Shown: piece after piece, positions 43,163 to 54,999 of the stretch
Numbering within the stretch: position 1 is the first letter of the stretch
Layout of the letters: each line of letters starts with the position of its first letter
Origin: Pestalotiopsis fici W106-1
Lineage: Eukaryota > Ascomycota > Sordariomycetes > Amphisphaeriales > Sporocadaceae
Direction: 5' to 3'
Assembly: GCF_000516985.1 (NCBI RefSeq)
Contig: NW_006917091.1
Coordinates: 3,493,022 to 3,557,021, forward strand
Length of the DNA stretch: 64,000 nt
Translations under genes and position numbers: made by a program
The notes under the pieces: model-generated
The model's database searches: none
What the model was told of the DNA's origin: nothing
The model's input: only the letters and a program-made list of their open reading frames with translations

Positions 43163-45161
43163 CTTCTGTGCAGGTATATTGTACTCGAAAGAGAGAAAGG
43201 AGAAGAAGCGTAGAAGAGGATATCTAAAACAGCTCTATACGCGTATAAACAGAAAAAGTCTTGAAGTTGCTTCTTGCACAAAGCACGTGTAAATTATTTA
43301 CAAAGGCTGGGTTCTCTTTATAGTCTTCAAGGGAAAGACAAATGCGAAAGCCTAATGGAGAGCAGTGCCCAGATATAAGGTGGCGGGCGGCGCAAGGAAT
43401 CGCCAGGGCTTTTCGGCTTGCCGTTCCCCGCGCGACCTGGGTGAGTGTGTAAGTGTGTGAGAGAGAGAGAGCGAGAGGAAGAGGACGAGGATCTAAACGA
43501 GGAGTAGAGCAGAGCAGATCGTCTGACTTGGGAATGCCAAAATGTCCTCCCAAGGACTCTAGAGGAGGTAGTGAGCTATCAGATGTCGTTGAGAAAGGTG
43601 CGAAACCGAGGCATCACGTCAGATGTTGACCTTTGGGGATAGCTCCCCCCCTGCTCGGCTCGCCGTGCCTATTTTACCTTGCCTGATTCAAGAAAGAGGG
43701 GTCCTGGTTTTGGTCTGGTTCAGGCCCCAGGTCGATAAAACGCCCCAGCACTCGGAAGGCATGTGGATTTTGGCGACAAGAATGCCCAGTCCAGTCCGGT
43801 GCGGGGTGCTTCTGTCTAATCTATGTACGTACTCTGTACAGTAGCTCGTGGGTAGTTACCTGAGATAGCTTGCAGCTTGGCCGTGCTGGTAGGTAATACA
43901 TGTATGTAGCAAGTCTGCCGCGGTCATATGAATATATTGATATAGTCCAAGTAGGTACTTATATAATATTGAATTGTTTACGATTGAACTAGGTGCCGTA
44001 TTGCAAGTTTTATTTGTACACGGGCATAATGATGCGATACCGAGAAGCCCCAAGACGGCTCTGCGTAGTCGTATTTCATGGTATCGCTTAATTTTGGAGA
44101 ATTGCCAATCTTTACTTTTACCTACTAGGTACGTAGGCACACTGAAATCATCGTACCTAGGCACAATAATCTATAGACATATGAACACCTGTCGAATTGT
44201 GCTTTCGAAAAATTTGGACAAGTTGTTGAGCTTGAGACTTCCATATTCCAGACCTGGGTATCTGGCTGGAGAATCAATGTCGTTTCACCCCACTGGATTC
44301 ATGGCTCAGTAGATGAATATCCATGATTTGAAATGGTCCAGGTATACTTTGTCAAAAATTACTACATAGTCGTCACACCCCCATTCGCAACAGCTCCCGT
44401 GTGGCAGACGGATAGTAGCATCAGGAAACTCCTCAAGTGCTTGAATTGCGAAACGACTTCCCGAGGTTGAGTAACATTGTTGATAGCACACTCTTACGTC
44501 GCATGGTTGACCCCATTGTTAAGAAAGTACAGCCCCCCTCCCCCATATTCAGTTTCCCAGACTTGATGGCCAATCATTCAATTGAGAAAGAGTACACCCA
44601 TTGGACGGCAGGCCAATGATTGGATGATGATAGATTCATGCAGTCCAATAGGACGCAGCCACATTCAATATGGGATGTCGCACTCTAGGCATTATACAGT
44701 ACCGCCCTATTTCATGATTATCTACCACACCCAAAACAAAATACTGGCCTTGTTAGGCGCCGATGCAAGTGATGGACTCAGTGATTGATCAAGCAACCCG
44801 GTGTTCTAGCAAATACCATGACACATGCCACGCGTTCGGGCCTGGGCCAAAAAGTGCTTTCTCTTCAGGTGTTATTGAATCGGCACACAAGTAGAAACTA
44901 CCACTGTCATATAGGTAGACTAAATAAGGGAACGAAAATGGATATCCTAGTCGTACAGATGCCGTATCCATGCACCATCACAACTGTCGTTGCTTTCATA
45001 AATGCAATGATGCCAATAGAGCATGACTCCCCTCTTGCTTCATTTGCTTGGGCCCCGGATGTGATTCGTCAAGATATCTCTTTGGACTCTCATAAGACGT
45101 TCCCGGGGCCTCGAGCAGGCTTTTCAAACACAACCTTTCACAAGGCAATCCAACCTTATCA
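43163..45161. other. Intergenic region, 2.0 kb
   Basis: No gene is supported. It holds a (GA)n tract at 43459-43478, TACCTA/TAGGTA-type motifs around 43850-44160, and short open frames without domains. Confidence 0.5.
43459..43478. repeat. (GA)n tract
   Basis: A GA-rich run (about seven perfect units, then imperfect), flanked by GT-rich sequence. Confidence 0.75.
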
Positions 45162-46549
45162 TCATGGCCACGACTTCATCTTCCTGTAACTTTCGATCAC
45201 GTCCTCCAAGAGCTCTTTGGTCATCCGGGGCTTCTCATATTGGAAGCCCACCACCTTCTTCAGCCGCTCGCCGTCCATGCTGAGGTCTGTGTCCTTGAGA
45301 AGCTCCTTCTCCATAAATGGCGTGAGGGGGCTGGTCCGGGTAATACCGGCGTCGGCCTGGAGATCTGCCCAGGGACCCAGCACCTGGTCGTTGACGTCGT
45401 CAACAACACTGTCTAGGTTGAGCCTCGCGAACGAGCTGATAAGCGTTCCTTGGAAACCGGTCTGGATGTTGAAGATCTGGCCGATAAGTTCGGCCATGGT
45501 GCCTTGCGTCGTTGAGCCGTCGTCCACTACGTTGAAAGTTGGAGTCGTGCCCATCTCCTTGGTATCCCAGTTCGCCTTACCAGCGTCGTACCACCTGGCG
45601 ACGTCCCACAGAGCCCGCGTAACGTCGTCGATATGCGCCGTGTTCGTGCGCAAGTCCTTTGTCCACAACCACTTCATCTCGTCCTCCAGGTGCTGGTATA
45701 CACGTGCCATGCAAAGAGCTGTGGCTACCCATTGGGAAGCATAAGGCCCGTAGACATGTGCGAGACGCACGATTACAAGATTGAGTCTGCATTTAGCAAT
45801 CATGTCAGCAGAGAACAGGAAGAGAGAAGGAAGGGGAAATGCAACAAAAGAAGAGACAAGGGGAAAGAAAAAAAAAAACAAGAGCACCACCAATCCGACC
45901 CTACGTACCCTTCGATCTTGGCCAATTCCTGCTCAGCTTCCAGCTTGTAGACAGCGATTCTACTCCACGGCTTAAGCTTATCGCTTTCCTTGCTGGGAGA
46001 CGAGTCCGACTTGTACACCATTCCCGTACTCAACTCGATAAAGCATTTCACCTTGCGCTTGGCCGATTCTCTGCCCAGCGCCAGTGATAGGTTGAGAGAT
46101 CTCAACTTGTACACCTCGTCCTCCTGGGAGTATCTGGTCTCTCCACCGCAGTTGAAGACATAATCCCATTGCTTGCCATCTGCTCGGTCGAATACCTTCG
46201 CTAGTGCTTCTGTAATAAGAGGATATATCGTCAGCAGACTCGATCAGGCTATATATTTTCCAGGCCACTGCAAAAAGCACAAGTGCAAATACAGACTACA
46301 AAAAGAAGAACGAGAGGTAGAGAATGGGGGCGGTTGAGACATACGTTCTCTCGTCGCATCAGCCTGCATGAATTTGTCTCCAGAACATGCTTCTTCGAAC
46401 TCTGGCGCTAGCCATGCGAGCTGCGGCAGCACCTTGTCCACCACCCTGACGTCCGATGCAAGATTGTTCTTCTGGATATGCAGAGCGAGGAACCGACCGA
46501 TATAGCCCAGGCCGCCGATGATCAGCACCGACGGTTTCTCGGTCGCCAT
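45162..46549 (-). CDS. NAD(P)-dependent SDR/epimerase-like protein, 376 aa
   Basis: An extended short-chain dehydrogenase/epimerase fold protein. The start is the ATG at 46549; introns at 46210-46344 and 45787-45908. The cofactor motif is VLIIGGLGYIGRFLA (G12-G18, GxxGxxG). Splicing gives TREQALAKVFDRADGK and AKIEGLNLVIVRLAHVYGP, the latter matching the RLAHVYGP strand of UDP-sugar epimerases. LSTGMVYKS holds the Ser/Thr of the active site, and the catalytic Tyr region reads AVYKLEAEQEL. The usual YxxxK lysine is Ala here, so either the family uses another residue or the protein is not a typical dehydrogenase. A C-terminal helical region of 120 residues follows (substrate-binding part). Related fungal proteins are annotated as NAD-dependent epimerase/dehydratase; the substrate is unknown. 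Confidence 0.85.
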
Positions 46550-47427
46550 GATTTTTTGTTCCGCGGGCGAGGAGAAAGGTTTCGAGAGCAACAGTGGTGG
46601 CAGCAGGCAGACAATGGGGAATAATGGAATTGGCGGTTGTCTGACAGATTGGCCAGAGGGGCGGGTTTGGGCTACTGCGCGGGGTTTGGCAAGACTTTGG
46701 AATTTGGGAGGAAGCCCAAAGTTCAGAGTCCGTCGAAAGGCCCCGGGTCCACTTGAAGCTAGGTCGGATTCAGGGGAGACGGCCGAAACGGAAGAGGGAC
46801 GTCTTGGGTGGGATCTTCTGGTCTGCGTCGGCGTCCCGGGCGGAGGAGGCAATGGGAGGGAAGAATGACAAGACGTGCCTTGTCTATTTGGGGAGGATAC
46901 GGTGGAGGGACAAAGTGTCGGCAAGCAACAGAGCCAGAGCAAGCACTACTCAAAAACAAGTTGTGTCTCGAAAGTCCAAGGGAAAGAGAAGAGATGCGAG
47001 AGTGGTGTATTGTGTCAAGTGTATGAGTTGTACAAAGAGACTGGAAATAATGTTTGGCTAGTTAGGTAGGTTAGGTAGAATGGGCCCGCGGATCCCAGGC
47101 ACTAATATTTGCTCATTTCACTTTTGTACGTGCTACTGTGAAGGTAGAAGAGGATGTCCATGCGAAGCGGCAAGCCCCAGCCCTTATGACAGACTGGAGC
47201 TAAGAAACGGACCCTGGAACTTGAGGACTGGACCTGACCTACGAAATACTATTGAGTACAGATAATCTAGACAGTCCAAGGTCTGCGCCGCTGCGGCGGT
47301 AGATTACACGTACAGTATGTACACGGGAAACGGGGGGGTGGTGTATGGTGTCTGCCAGGAACGGACATTTAAGGTGTGTGTGAGTGGGAGTGTCTGTCCG
47401 TCTGTGTGTGTGCTGCTTTCATGTAAT

Positions 47428-47445
47428 AAAAAAAAAAAAAAAAAA
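47428..47445. repeat. Poly-A tract (18 A)
   Basis: Eighteen consecutive A, preceded by TGTAAT. It could be an old retroposed poly-A end, but no retroposon body is recognised upstream. Confidence 0.85.
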
Positions 47446-49218
47446 GTTGTATGTAGGATGATGTGGTTGTGAGTCGTGACGCAGCAAAATGGACGAACCA
47501 TAAGCAGACCGTCAAAACCGTCTGCTGGGTTCAGCGGCCGGCCGAGGGGACGAGACCACGAACGAATTGCCCTTGTACGATGACCAAAGAGGAAAATAGA
47601 GGGAAGGATTGGGAACAAAGCAGCCGACGGACGAAGTCAATTGCACGCCGGACGCGGGTAGGGAGGCCTTCGCCAAAGGGAACTAGCGAAGGGCCGCCAC
47701 GATCCAAGGCCGGCAACCATCCCATTCTACCATTGATGAGAATTGGCTTGTTTTACGGATCGATGCCATTCTTGGTTGGCGGGTTGGACCTGTCTCTCTC
47801 TTTCTCTGTCCATCTGTCTGTCTCTTGCCCAGGTGTCTACCCAGACGAAACAGAACGTACTTCGCAGTCTTTTTTTTTCTTCTTGCCAATCAAGCTCTTC
47901 TCGATGCCATGTATCTAGTCCCAGATTGGTCTAACGTTCACCCTACCTTGATGTATCAATTCTCGTAGGAGCCGTGCCGCACACAGCTGCTGTTTGTTAC
48001 AACGCCGGGAGACCCCTACTATCCTTACATTCCAAGGGTTTCAATTTCTTTGTCCAAACCACCATACCCTTCCCGAATCGGCAGTACTTGTTTTTTCCTC
48101 CCCTTGGACTAAATCCCTACCTGTTGTACTGTACCTAGATATCGATTTGCAAAGAATTGTTCCTCCCAATGATGCATGCATGGCATAATTTATAGGAATT
48201 CCTTTTTTTTCCCTCTTGGTTTTGGAAATGAACACCCAAGGACACCCCGACTTGAAGGATTTCGTCTACAAGTACATTACATACACACCTTACCAACCAA
48301 TGTACCACCTGCCTTGTACGCACAAACTCGCGTTATATGTACCTGACTGGGCAGATTGAAGTGAATGCATGGCACATTACCGACATATAAGCCTCTGCGT
48401 CAAGGGCAGATTGAAAGATGGAACAAACACGCATCATGACAGTTTGTCGTGAGCCATTCTTTGATACCTGATTTGATACAATGTAGTAGTCTAATTTCCT
48501 TCTGAAAAATATTGAATGTTACAGGGCACCAACATCTATCAGCTGCCCTAGAGGAACAATATCTGCCTTTGCCTAGACAAGAGCGCGTACCTGCTTCTAT
48601 GTTTCTGCAACCTTCAATTCTTCCCACCTGGCCTGGTACCTGCCCATACACACAACAAGGTACATACTCACAACAACAGGTCATAGATCATCAATCCTGG
48701 CAAAGAAAACACCAACAAGTCAGAGAAAAAATATTTATCTGTGAAAATTTTAGACGGAATACTACCTACAATCAAAGTACACCTCCCCCCAAATCCAGCT
48801 TGGAGATCGCCACTGGTCTCGTCCAGCTCCCAGCCAAGTACATACACTAAAGTAAAGCGGACAAGCATCTCATATGCAAGCAGCACGGCGTACGATTCAG
48901 TCAGGCGGCCGAAACGCACCCGCATCAGAGTGACTTATTAATAGCCGCAAGAGGTCGGACGGTCCAGAGGACAGGTGGGCGATCGCAGAAGAGAGAAAAG
49001 ATCAATAGCTGACCGCCATTTATACCCTCCACAATATCAGTGTTTTACCTACTTCTAGTACCTGAAAACCCATTTGCTCGCGTCCGACCAACAAGTCCAC
49101 GTTGCCGTCCTGACACATGGAGAGGGAGAGAGGGGGGGAGGGGCTCTCACCACCAAACATTTGCATGGAATTTGCAGCCTGTCAACAGTCATCAGTCGGT
49201 TAATCGGTCGCTTTGTCA

Positions 49219-49239
49219 GTCGGTCGGTCGGTCGGTCGG
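49219..49239. repeat. (CGGT)n microsatellite
   Basis: Five tandem CGGT units, with further CGGT copies at 49196-49210. Confidence 0.85.
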
Positions 49240-49478
49240 CCAGATTATTACGGTATCTGCCTGACCACCTCACATATCCTAAGAACAAATATCCATCACA
49301 AACGACTGGGACACATCCAACGCCACGGTTTGCATCATGCATACAGGGTATTATTGCCCGTAAGACATTCCGCAGCGAGACCGGACTCTGTGCAATGTCG
49401 CAGTGTCGCAAACGCCGTCTTTTCGTAATTTCTAAAGACGCAACCTGTGATGCACCAGATCGCCAGCAAACCCCGGGT

Positions 49479-49501
49479 CCCCCCCCCCCCCCCCCCCCCC
49501 C
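49479..49501. repeat. C homopolymer, 23 bases
   Basis: Twenty-three consecutive C. This is very long for a fungal genome and may be partly an assembly artefact; it also creates false poly-Pro and poly-Gly frames. Confidence 0.9.
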
Positions 49502-49826
49502 AGTCCAATACCTGTGCTGTCTTCCACCGGAAGAAGCAGACGCTCTTCGCCTGCATGTTATCGGCAGCATTCCCTACTTAGACGCATGCATGCTCTACGT
49601 ACAGTTCAGTATAGCCTATCTGCAACCCCGGGGGAGACTACCTGATAATTAAAGGGGCGTGCTTGTGGTGAAGCATCTACCGACAATTTCAATTTACATA
49701 CCAATCGACACTCTTGCATGAGAAGCGCATGTATGCAAGACGGCAGGATGTATGGTTGGATAGACGGACGGACACGTCGGTAAGGAGTTTTTGTTTCGTT
49801 GGTGACCGCCACGAACAAAATTGCTA

Positions 49827-49852
49827 CTGCTGCTGCTGCTGCTGCTGCTGCT
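49827..49852. repeat. (CTG)n microsatellite
   Basis: Eight or more tandem CTG/TGC units. No supported coding frame contains them. Confidence 0.9.
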
Positions 49853-51314
49853 ACTCCGATTCCCGTACCGTTTGTTCCTAGAACCCAGCAAAACCCCATC
49901 GTTCGTGAGCCTCTTCAAGTGAGCGCTGGCCAGTCAAGAAGCTCGATTGCGCTGGCTGGGCTCCAGAAAGGGGACGCGCCAATGCAAAGCCAGGGATCCT
50001 CCAATTCCAGTCCAGCTTCTTCACTGCGGCCCGCCTGGCAAACTGGGTCAAGGGGGCATGATTGTTTCTAGAAAGATTCTCGCGCAGGCCCCATCCCCTT
50101 TTCGTTACATGACGAACCCTGTCCCGAGAGGCCTTTGTCGATCAACCTTGGAATTCCCCAAGCGAACCAAGCATACGAAAGCAAATCTTTGTCTTCGCGA
50201 ACACTTCTTTTCGAATCCGACCCTGTTGGCTGTGTGTACGCTACTACACATCAGTGGATACGCATATATACCAATCAGTATATCAGCCCACCAGCCGGCC
50301 GAAGATGCCCTGCTACTCAGTGCGCAGTGCTCTTTGTTCAACAAAGCCTTACCGGCTCCCCATGTGAGAAAATCCGGCTCCTCAATCATCTTGATCGGAT
50401 CATGGAAGAAGGCACACAAGGAGTTGCATGCTATAACAATCAAGTTACATATGGCGTGTCTCATCAGCTGACACCTACCCAGGAGCTCGGTACTGCGGGT
50501 GGTGGTATTAGGGATCTTCGCAGTTCGTCAGTGTCAGATTCACATTGATTGTGTGCGAAAACAAAGAGGGAAGCGGATTGACGGACCAGGGTGTTCGCTG
50601 CATGCAATGCAGTACAGTACATACAAAGTACAGCATGCGCCGGAGATAAACCCCGTCGCCAGGCTGGGCTCTGCATCGTTCTTCCATTGTTCGACCGCCA
50701 CTCCTACTTCGGGGTCTTTTATTGCCATGCAACTCAGTATGCCAGGGGTGCCGTCAGCCGCATTGCTCTCTCTGGCTACGGCAGGTCGCAGGAAAACTAC
50801 GAACACACAACCCTGACAAGTTGCCTGGCACAACTAGGTGTTGACCTCAAACTTGGCATTGTCGCTTTCAACAGCCAATAACTATTGTTTCGGAAGGAAA
50901 GTAAATCATCATCTGCTTTACCCACCAGGCACTAATTTTGGACGCCTCCGGTGGTTCGTCTCCGTCCATTCAAGCAGCTATCAAAAGAAAGGTATGGAGT
51001 AGTAGACATACGGCCCACTTTCGCGCTCTGAAGTATATTCTCCAAAGTAAGAGGTCGACATTATAAGATCTGCATCAAGGGACGACTACGCCAACTCCGT
51101 ACCCAGAATAGGCAGTTGTGCCTGGCAAAGGCCTCCCTGGCAACCTGGCATCGACGCGTCTCAGTTGTTCACGAAGAATAAGTAACGATCGACAGGCACT
51201 GCGCTTGCACGATGATTAAGACCTAACGTAAGCAGTATGCCTTGGCTTGACTACACTATATGAGGTTTCAGTAAAGTTCCCTGACCAGGGTCTCTATCGT
51301 TCGGCAACAGGCAA

Positions 51315-51320
51315 TATAAA
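51315..51320 (+). promoter_or_regulatory. TATA-like box of the candidate small secreted ORF
   Basis: CAATATAAAACC lies 66 bases upstream of the ATG at 51381. Confidence 0.3.
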
Positions 51321-51380
51321 ACCCTGCTTGGCATGCACGTCACTTACAAAAAAACACATGTACGACCAGGAGAGTATGTA

Positions 51381-51578
51381 ATGCAGCTCCTGAAACAATT
51401 TCTTCGTGTTTTAGTTTGCCTATTTTCACTACTAGGATCGCTGTCGCTCCCATGTAGCGTTCAGAGCACGACCGGCAAGGCAGCCGGCGACTCCGATGCT
51501 GTACATAGTACAGCGCCCGGAGTGACGTTTTGGACTACACGCATTGAACAGCACGTTTGGTGTACAATATACTTTTGA
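51381..51578 (+). CDS. Candidate small secreted protein, 65 aa
   Basis: An ATG-to-TGA frame whose first 29 residues look like a signal peptide: a short basic start (QLLKQFLR), a strong hydrophobic core (VLVCLFSLLGSLSL) and a polar exit (PCSVQS). The mature part would be about 36 residues, Thr/Ser-rich at first and with one Cys near the end. A TATA-like box sits 61-66 bases upstream. I recognise no family. The frame has an in-frame ATG further upstream (51333), which would bury the signal sequence. It could be chance, since hydrophobic runs do arise in non-coding DNA. Confidence 0.3.
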   Translation: MQLLKQFLRVLVCLFSLLGSLSLPCSVQSTTGKAAGDSDAVHSTAPGVTFWTTRIEQHVWCTIYF

Positions 51579-53068
51579 TTATGCTCGAATCTATTCACCC
51601 AATGATCGCTTTTGTTGGGTCTGCAACAGAGCACGGCGAGAGATTATGAGTAGTCACATGTTCTTAAATTTCTCTCTTTTTTTTTCTTTTTGCTTTCTAG
51701 GTCGCGCCGTATACTCGGGATTCTGACGGGGCACTATCAGGCCAGAATACATTGTTTTCAAAGACATACAGCTGCCATTTCAGCCCTTGTTTGATGTTTC
51801 AGTAGGAATTCACAATTTCGATCATCACCCTGCCATACCTTTTATTGATTCATCCAACTTTTTTTTTTTATTCAACCTAGAAAACATCCACGTCTTCCAC
51901 GTACTCCACCAATGTCATGCTGCTTTGGCGTGTTCAAGAAACGCCGAAAACATGCGGCCGACAATCGGGAAATGGATTGCTTTATACCGCGCACTTTGGG
52001 GGGATACTAGGTTAGCAGTAATCTACATGGAAAGGGGGGCAACCTTGCATCGATCACGTGGTAAACTTGTGTTTATTCCGCTGCTTTCCTGTTGGGTGAA
52101 CCGTTCAAGTTGAATGTTATCCAAACTCAATCCAAGTAATGCTCTCTCGATAGTTTGCATCCAATGAGCTTGATGATGACGTCCGGAAACCTCTCCCCCC
52201 AATGATCTTCTTGGCTAAGACATCCGAGCCTTTGACTATTAATAATGGATGAAGAAAAATAAGGAACTAATTGATTTTTGATATTGATTGGCGAGTGCTC
52301 ATCAGAGATTATTACAAAATCCCATATCCCAACAGAAATGGGGTGAGTACAACATCATAGGTTGCCTTTCAACCAGGTCAGAGTCTCCTCATAGATGTTT
52401 AGTCCAAGCACCATTTCTAGTAGATGCCTCGCTTGACATATTCTTCTTCATCTTCTGCCACAAGTCCGTGTTTAATAAAGGAATTACACCTTAGTCAAGA
52501 TCTACTCAATTGTGTTGACTTTGAGTTCAAGCTCTTTCCGATACCAATACCCAACCCAAACCTATAAAGACTCTCGCCATTTTCCTCACATGGCATCAAT
52601 TTAGTGCTATATTACGCCATGGCATGACCATCTTCTGAGAAATGAGAACCCCCATGGACAGCTCGAATCTATTCAACAATGGCTCACTGTAGTACAGTAA
52701 AATATACTCGTCAAACAAAGGCACCCGCGCCGCCTCACTTGAAAAGGCCAGTTATGAAGACTAATTTTTCGAGGAGAGAATCAAGCCTTGTAGAACCATG
52801 GAGGTTACCGGAGCAGATTTGGTAGCCGTATCAGACCTGATCCGAGACAACTAAGAGTATCATGAGAAATTGTGAGTATTTCATGATGATACCAGATGTT
52901 GGGTCAACCATAAGCCAGTAGTGCCGGCGTCGTTATGTACTCATCATTGAGACAGTCTATCGTAGTTTGTCCCATTATGATAATGTTATGGGTATGAGTG
53001 AAGAACTAGAAGAGAACCAGCGCTATTAACAACCCCCTACCCGATCTATATTCCAGATATTTTGATCA

Positions 53069-54294
53069 CTAATCGCGAGAAAATTTGTTCATGCTGCCGA
53101 TAATTTCCCTCTGGGCTTGCCGGTCCCTGCCGGCCTCGCTCAGCGTGCCAATGCTTCGCAAATCACCGACGACATCCTTGGCCTTGCCAAAGTAGACCTC
53201 CTGCAACAAATTCCGCATCTTGAGCTCCATATCCTCGACGAGCTTGCCAATGTTGGCAATCTGCTGCTCGTCGTTCTCGGCGGGCAGTTCCGTCTCGACC
53301 TGGCGGGTCATGTTGCCGCTAAGGTCCATGTCGCCCAGTCCGGATCCGCTGTTGGCCAGCGATAGGATGACGGTCGACGTCAGGTTGTATTGTGTAACGC
53401 GGGCGCGGTCGATGGCCTCGAAAACGTGAATAGAGTCCCATGATCCTTCGCTTGTGCTGCCAGGCTTGGCTTCTGTAAGATGGCGGTCAGCTCAGGCTCA
53501 ATGTTTCGGGAAAGGTTGGGGCGCTGGACAGCGGTCGTTTGTACAGATACCCTTTCCAAAAGGGACAATGGATCAAGCGCTCATATATCCGGGTCATCAA
53601 TCAGGCTGACAATATGGCCATTTCGTGAGAGCAATCCCCTGGCCGCGAAAGTTGGGGATGTAGGGAAAGACAACCAGTAGTGGTTGTCTCTGCCCATAGG
53701 GCAACTGACCCATATTGCATTCCCTGACATTGACCATGGGCAGAGTATAGGGGTGAGTGATATTCACTTACCCTTCTTCAGCAGTACTACGCCAGCAAAG
53801 CCGTCATCCAAGTTCCAAAAGTATACGCTGCTCACACCACCTTCATAGTACAGCTCGCGGTAGACATCAAACGCCTCGTTGGCCTTGACCTCCATCCTCC
53901 GGACCTTGTCGCTGGGCACGCCAGCGGCGCCCGCGCCGTCGCCCGCACCGCCATCGCCGACTCCGCCGTCGAGGGGCGGGTCGAACTCGTTGGACCAGGG
54001 CGACCGGTAGCTGTCGCCGTCGCGGTTGTAGTCGCACAGGAGGTAGTCGCGGCCCGTCTGCTTGCACCGGCGAATGGTCAGGGGCTGGTCGACCGACGAG
54101 AGCAGGTCCTCGGTCAGGTCCGGTGCGAGGCTGATGAGCGACTGCAGGTGCTGCGTCGTGTGCTTGGGGTTCAGGCGGCGGAGCAGGTCCCTAGAGAGAT
54201 GAGGGGGGATCAAATCAGCGGGTGTTTGTATACATGTGATGGTAGTTTTTGCGGCTCGCACTTACAATGCCGAGTCAAACGGGTCGGCAGCCAT
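53069..54294 (-). CDS. cap2: F-actin capping protein subunit beta, 283 aa
   Basis: With the alpha subunit it caps the barbed ends of actin filaments at cortical patches. The start is the ATG at 54294; introns at 54191-54265 and 53473-53771. Splicing gives [18 protein letters not shown], then the invariant [70 protein letters not shown] and finally [17 protein letters not shown]...[17 protein letters not shown]. The C-terminal tail, which in this family inserts on the filament end, is present. A Gly/Ala/Asp-rich insertion follows FDPPLD (about residues 83-97). Intron 2 is 299 nt, much longer than any other intron here. A housekeeping gene, unrelated in function to its neighbours. Confidence 0.95.
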
Positions 54295-54999
54295 GATGTG
54301 GAATATGAAAAGAAAGAACAGTCAAGAGGGTATCAAGCGGATCCGTGTCTGGGAAATGGGAATGCCGAATTGACTTGAAGCTTGTCCTGGAGGTTGAAGG
54401 GGACGGTTGGCGATGGTGGGGTTCTGATCTGGGGTGTTGCCAGTGTAGTAGTGGGGCCTTGGGTGGTCTCAAGATAGCTCCTGGCCTACTGAAACCTGGA
54501 TCCCTTGGAAGCTTATGGCCAAAGATTCAGGGGCGATCTTCTATTAGTAGAGGATCACGCTTGTGTGAGTTCTTTCAAAATGACTCTTCGTTACCTGCAG
54601 CTGTGAACGTCAAAATAGTCCTTGTATTCTATGCCGATTTAATATCTGCCAGATTCCGAATTCTAGCTGACCAAGCTTGCTATAGACTGTCTAACCGATA
54701 CATCTCGGATGTTTATAATGTAACCAAAATCAGTCTCCTGAATGCGCCAAATCCAACCCATAAGTCTAACAAGTGAAGCCCAAATTCTATAGCAGTGCAA
54801 CGCCCGACTCCCCTCTTGAACTCGTGTTTCGCACTGTTGCGAATGAAATATACCAGGCTGTATATGAGTTTCTTGGCCTATCAAATTGCACGGCCATCTT
54901 TTGTTGGATGAAGTGAGCTGTGGTCTCATGAAGCATTCCAAATGCTACAACATGCCGAATCCGAATGACGTTTGTGCAGCGATGAGGTCCAAGACAACA
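54295..54999. other. Intergenic region, 700 bp
   Basis: Promoter of the capping-protein gene and 3' flank of the ferric reductase gene. No gene is recognised; an ATG-started 143-codon plus-strand frame (54345-54776) lacks any domain. Confidence 0.5.

Larger units (their letters stand above)
46550..53068. other. Gene-poor block rich in simple repeats, 6.5 kb
   Basis: Apart from a candidate small secreted ORF at 51381, I can support no gene on either strand. The many open frames of 60-190 codons have low-complexity translations (poly-Pro, poly-Ser, poly-Arg) that come from simple repeats. The block carries poly-A (47428), GT-rich (47371-47413), CGGT (49219), C23 (49479) and CTG (49827) tracts. 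The part after 51.9 kb is AT-richer. It may hold untranslated leaders, non-coding RNA genes or decayed elements, none of which I can show. Confidence 0.5.

Noticed and set aside
46753..47061. Overlapping frames upstream of the SDR gene
   Set aside because: Low-complexity Arg/Gly/Ser translations in all three frames; this is the promoter and leader of the minus-strand gene.
49074..49652. Plus-strand frame of 192 codons in the repeat-rich block
   Set aside because: It has no ATG-supported domain, and its poly-Pro stretch comes from the C23 tract.
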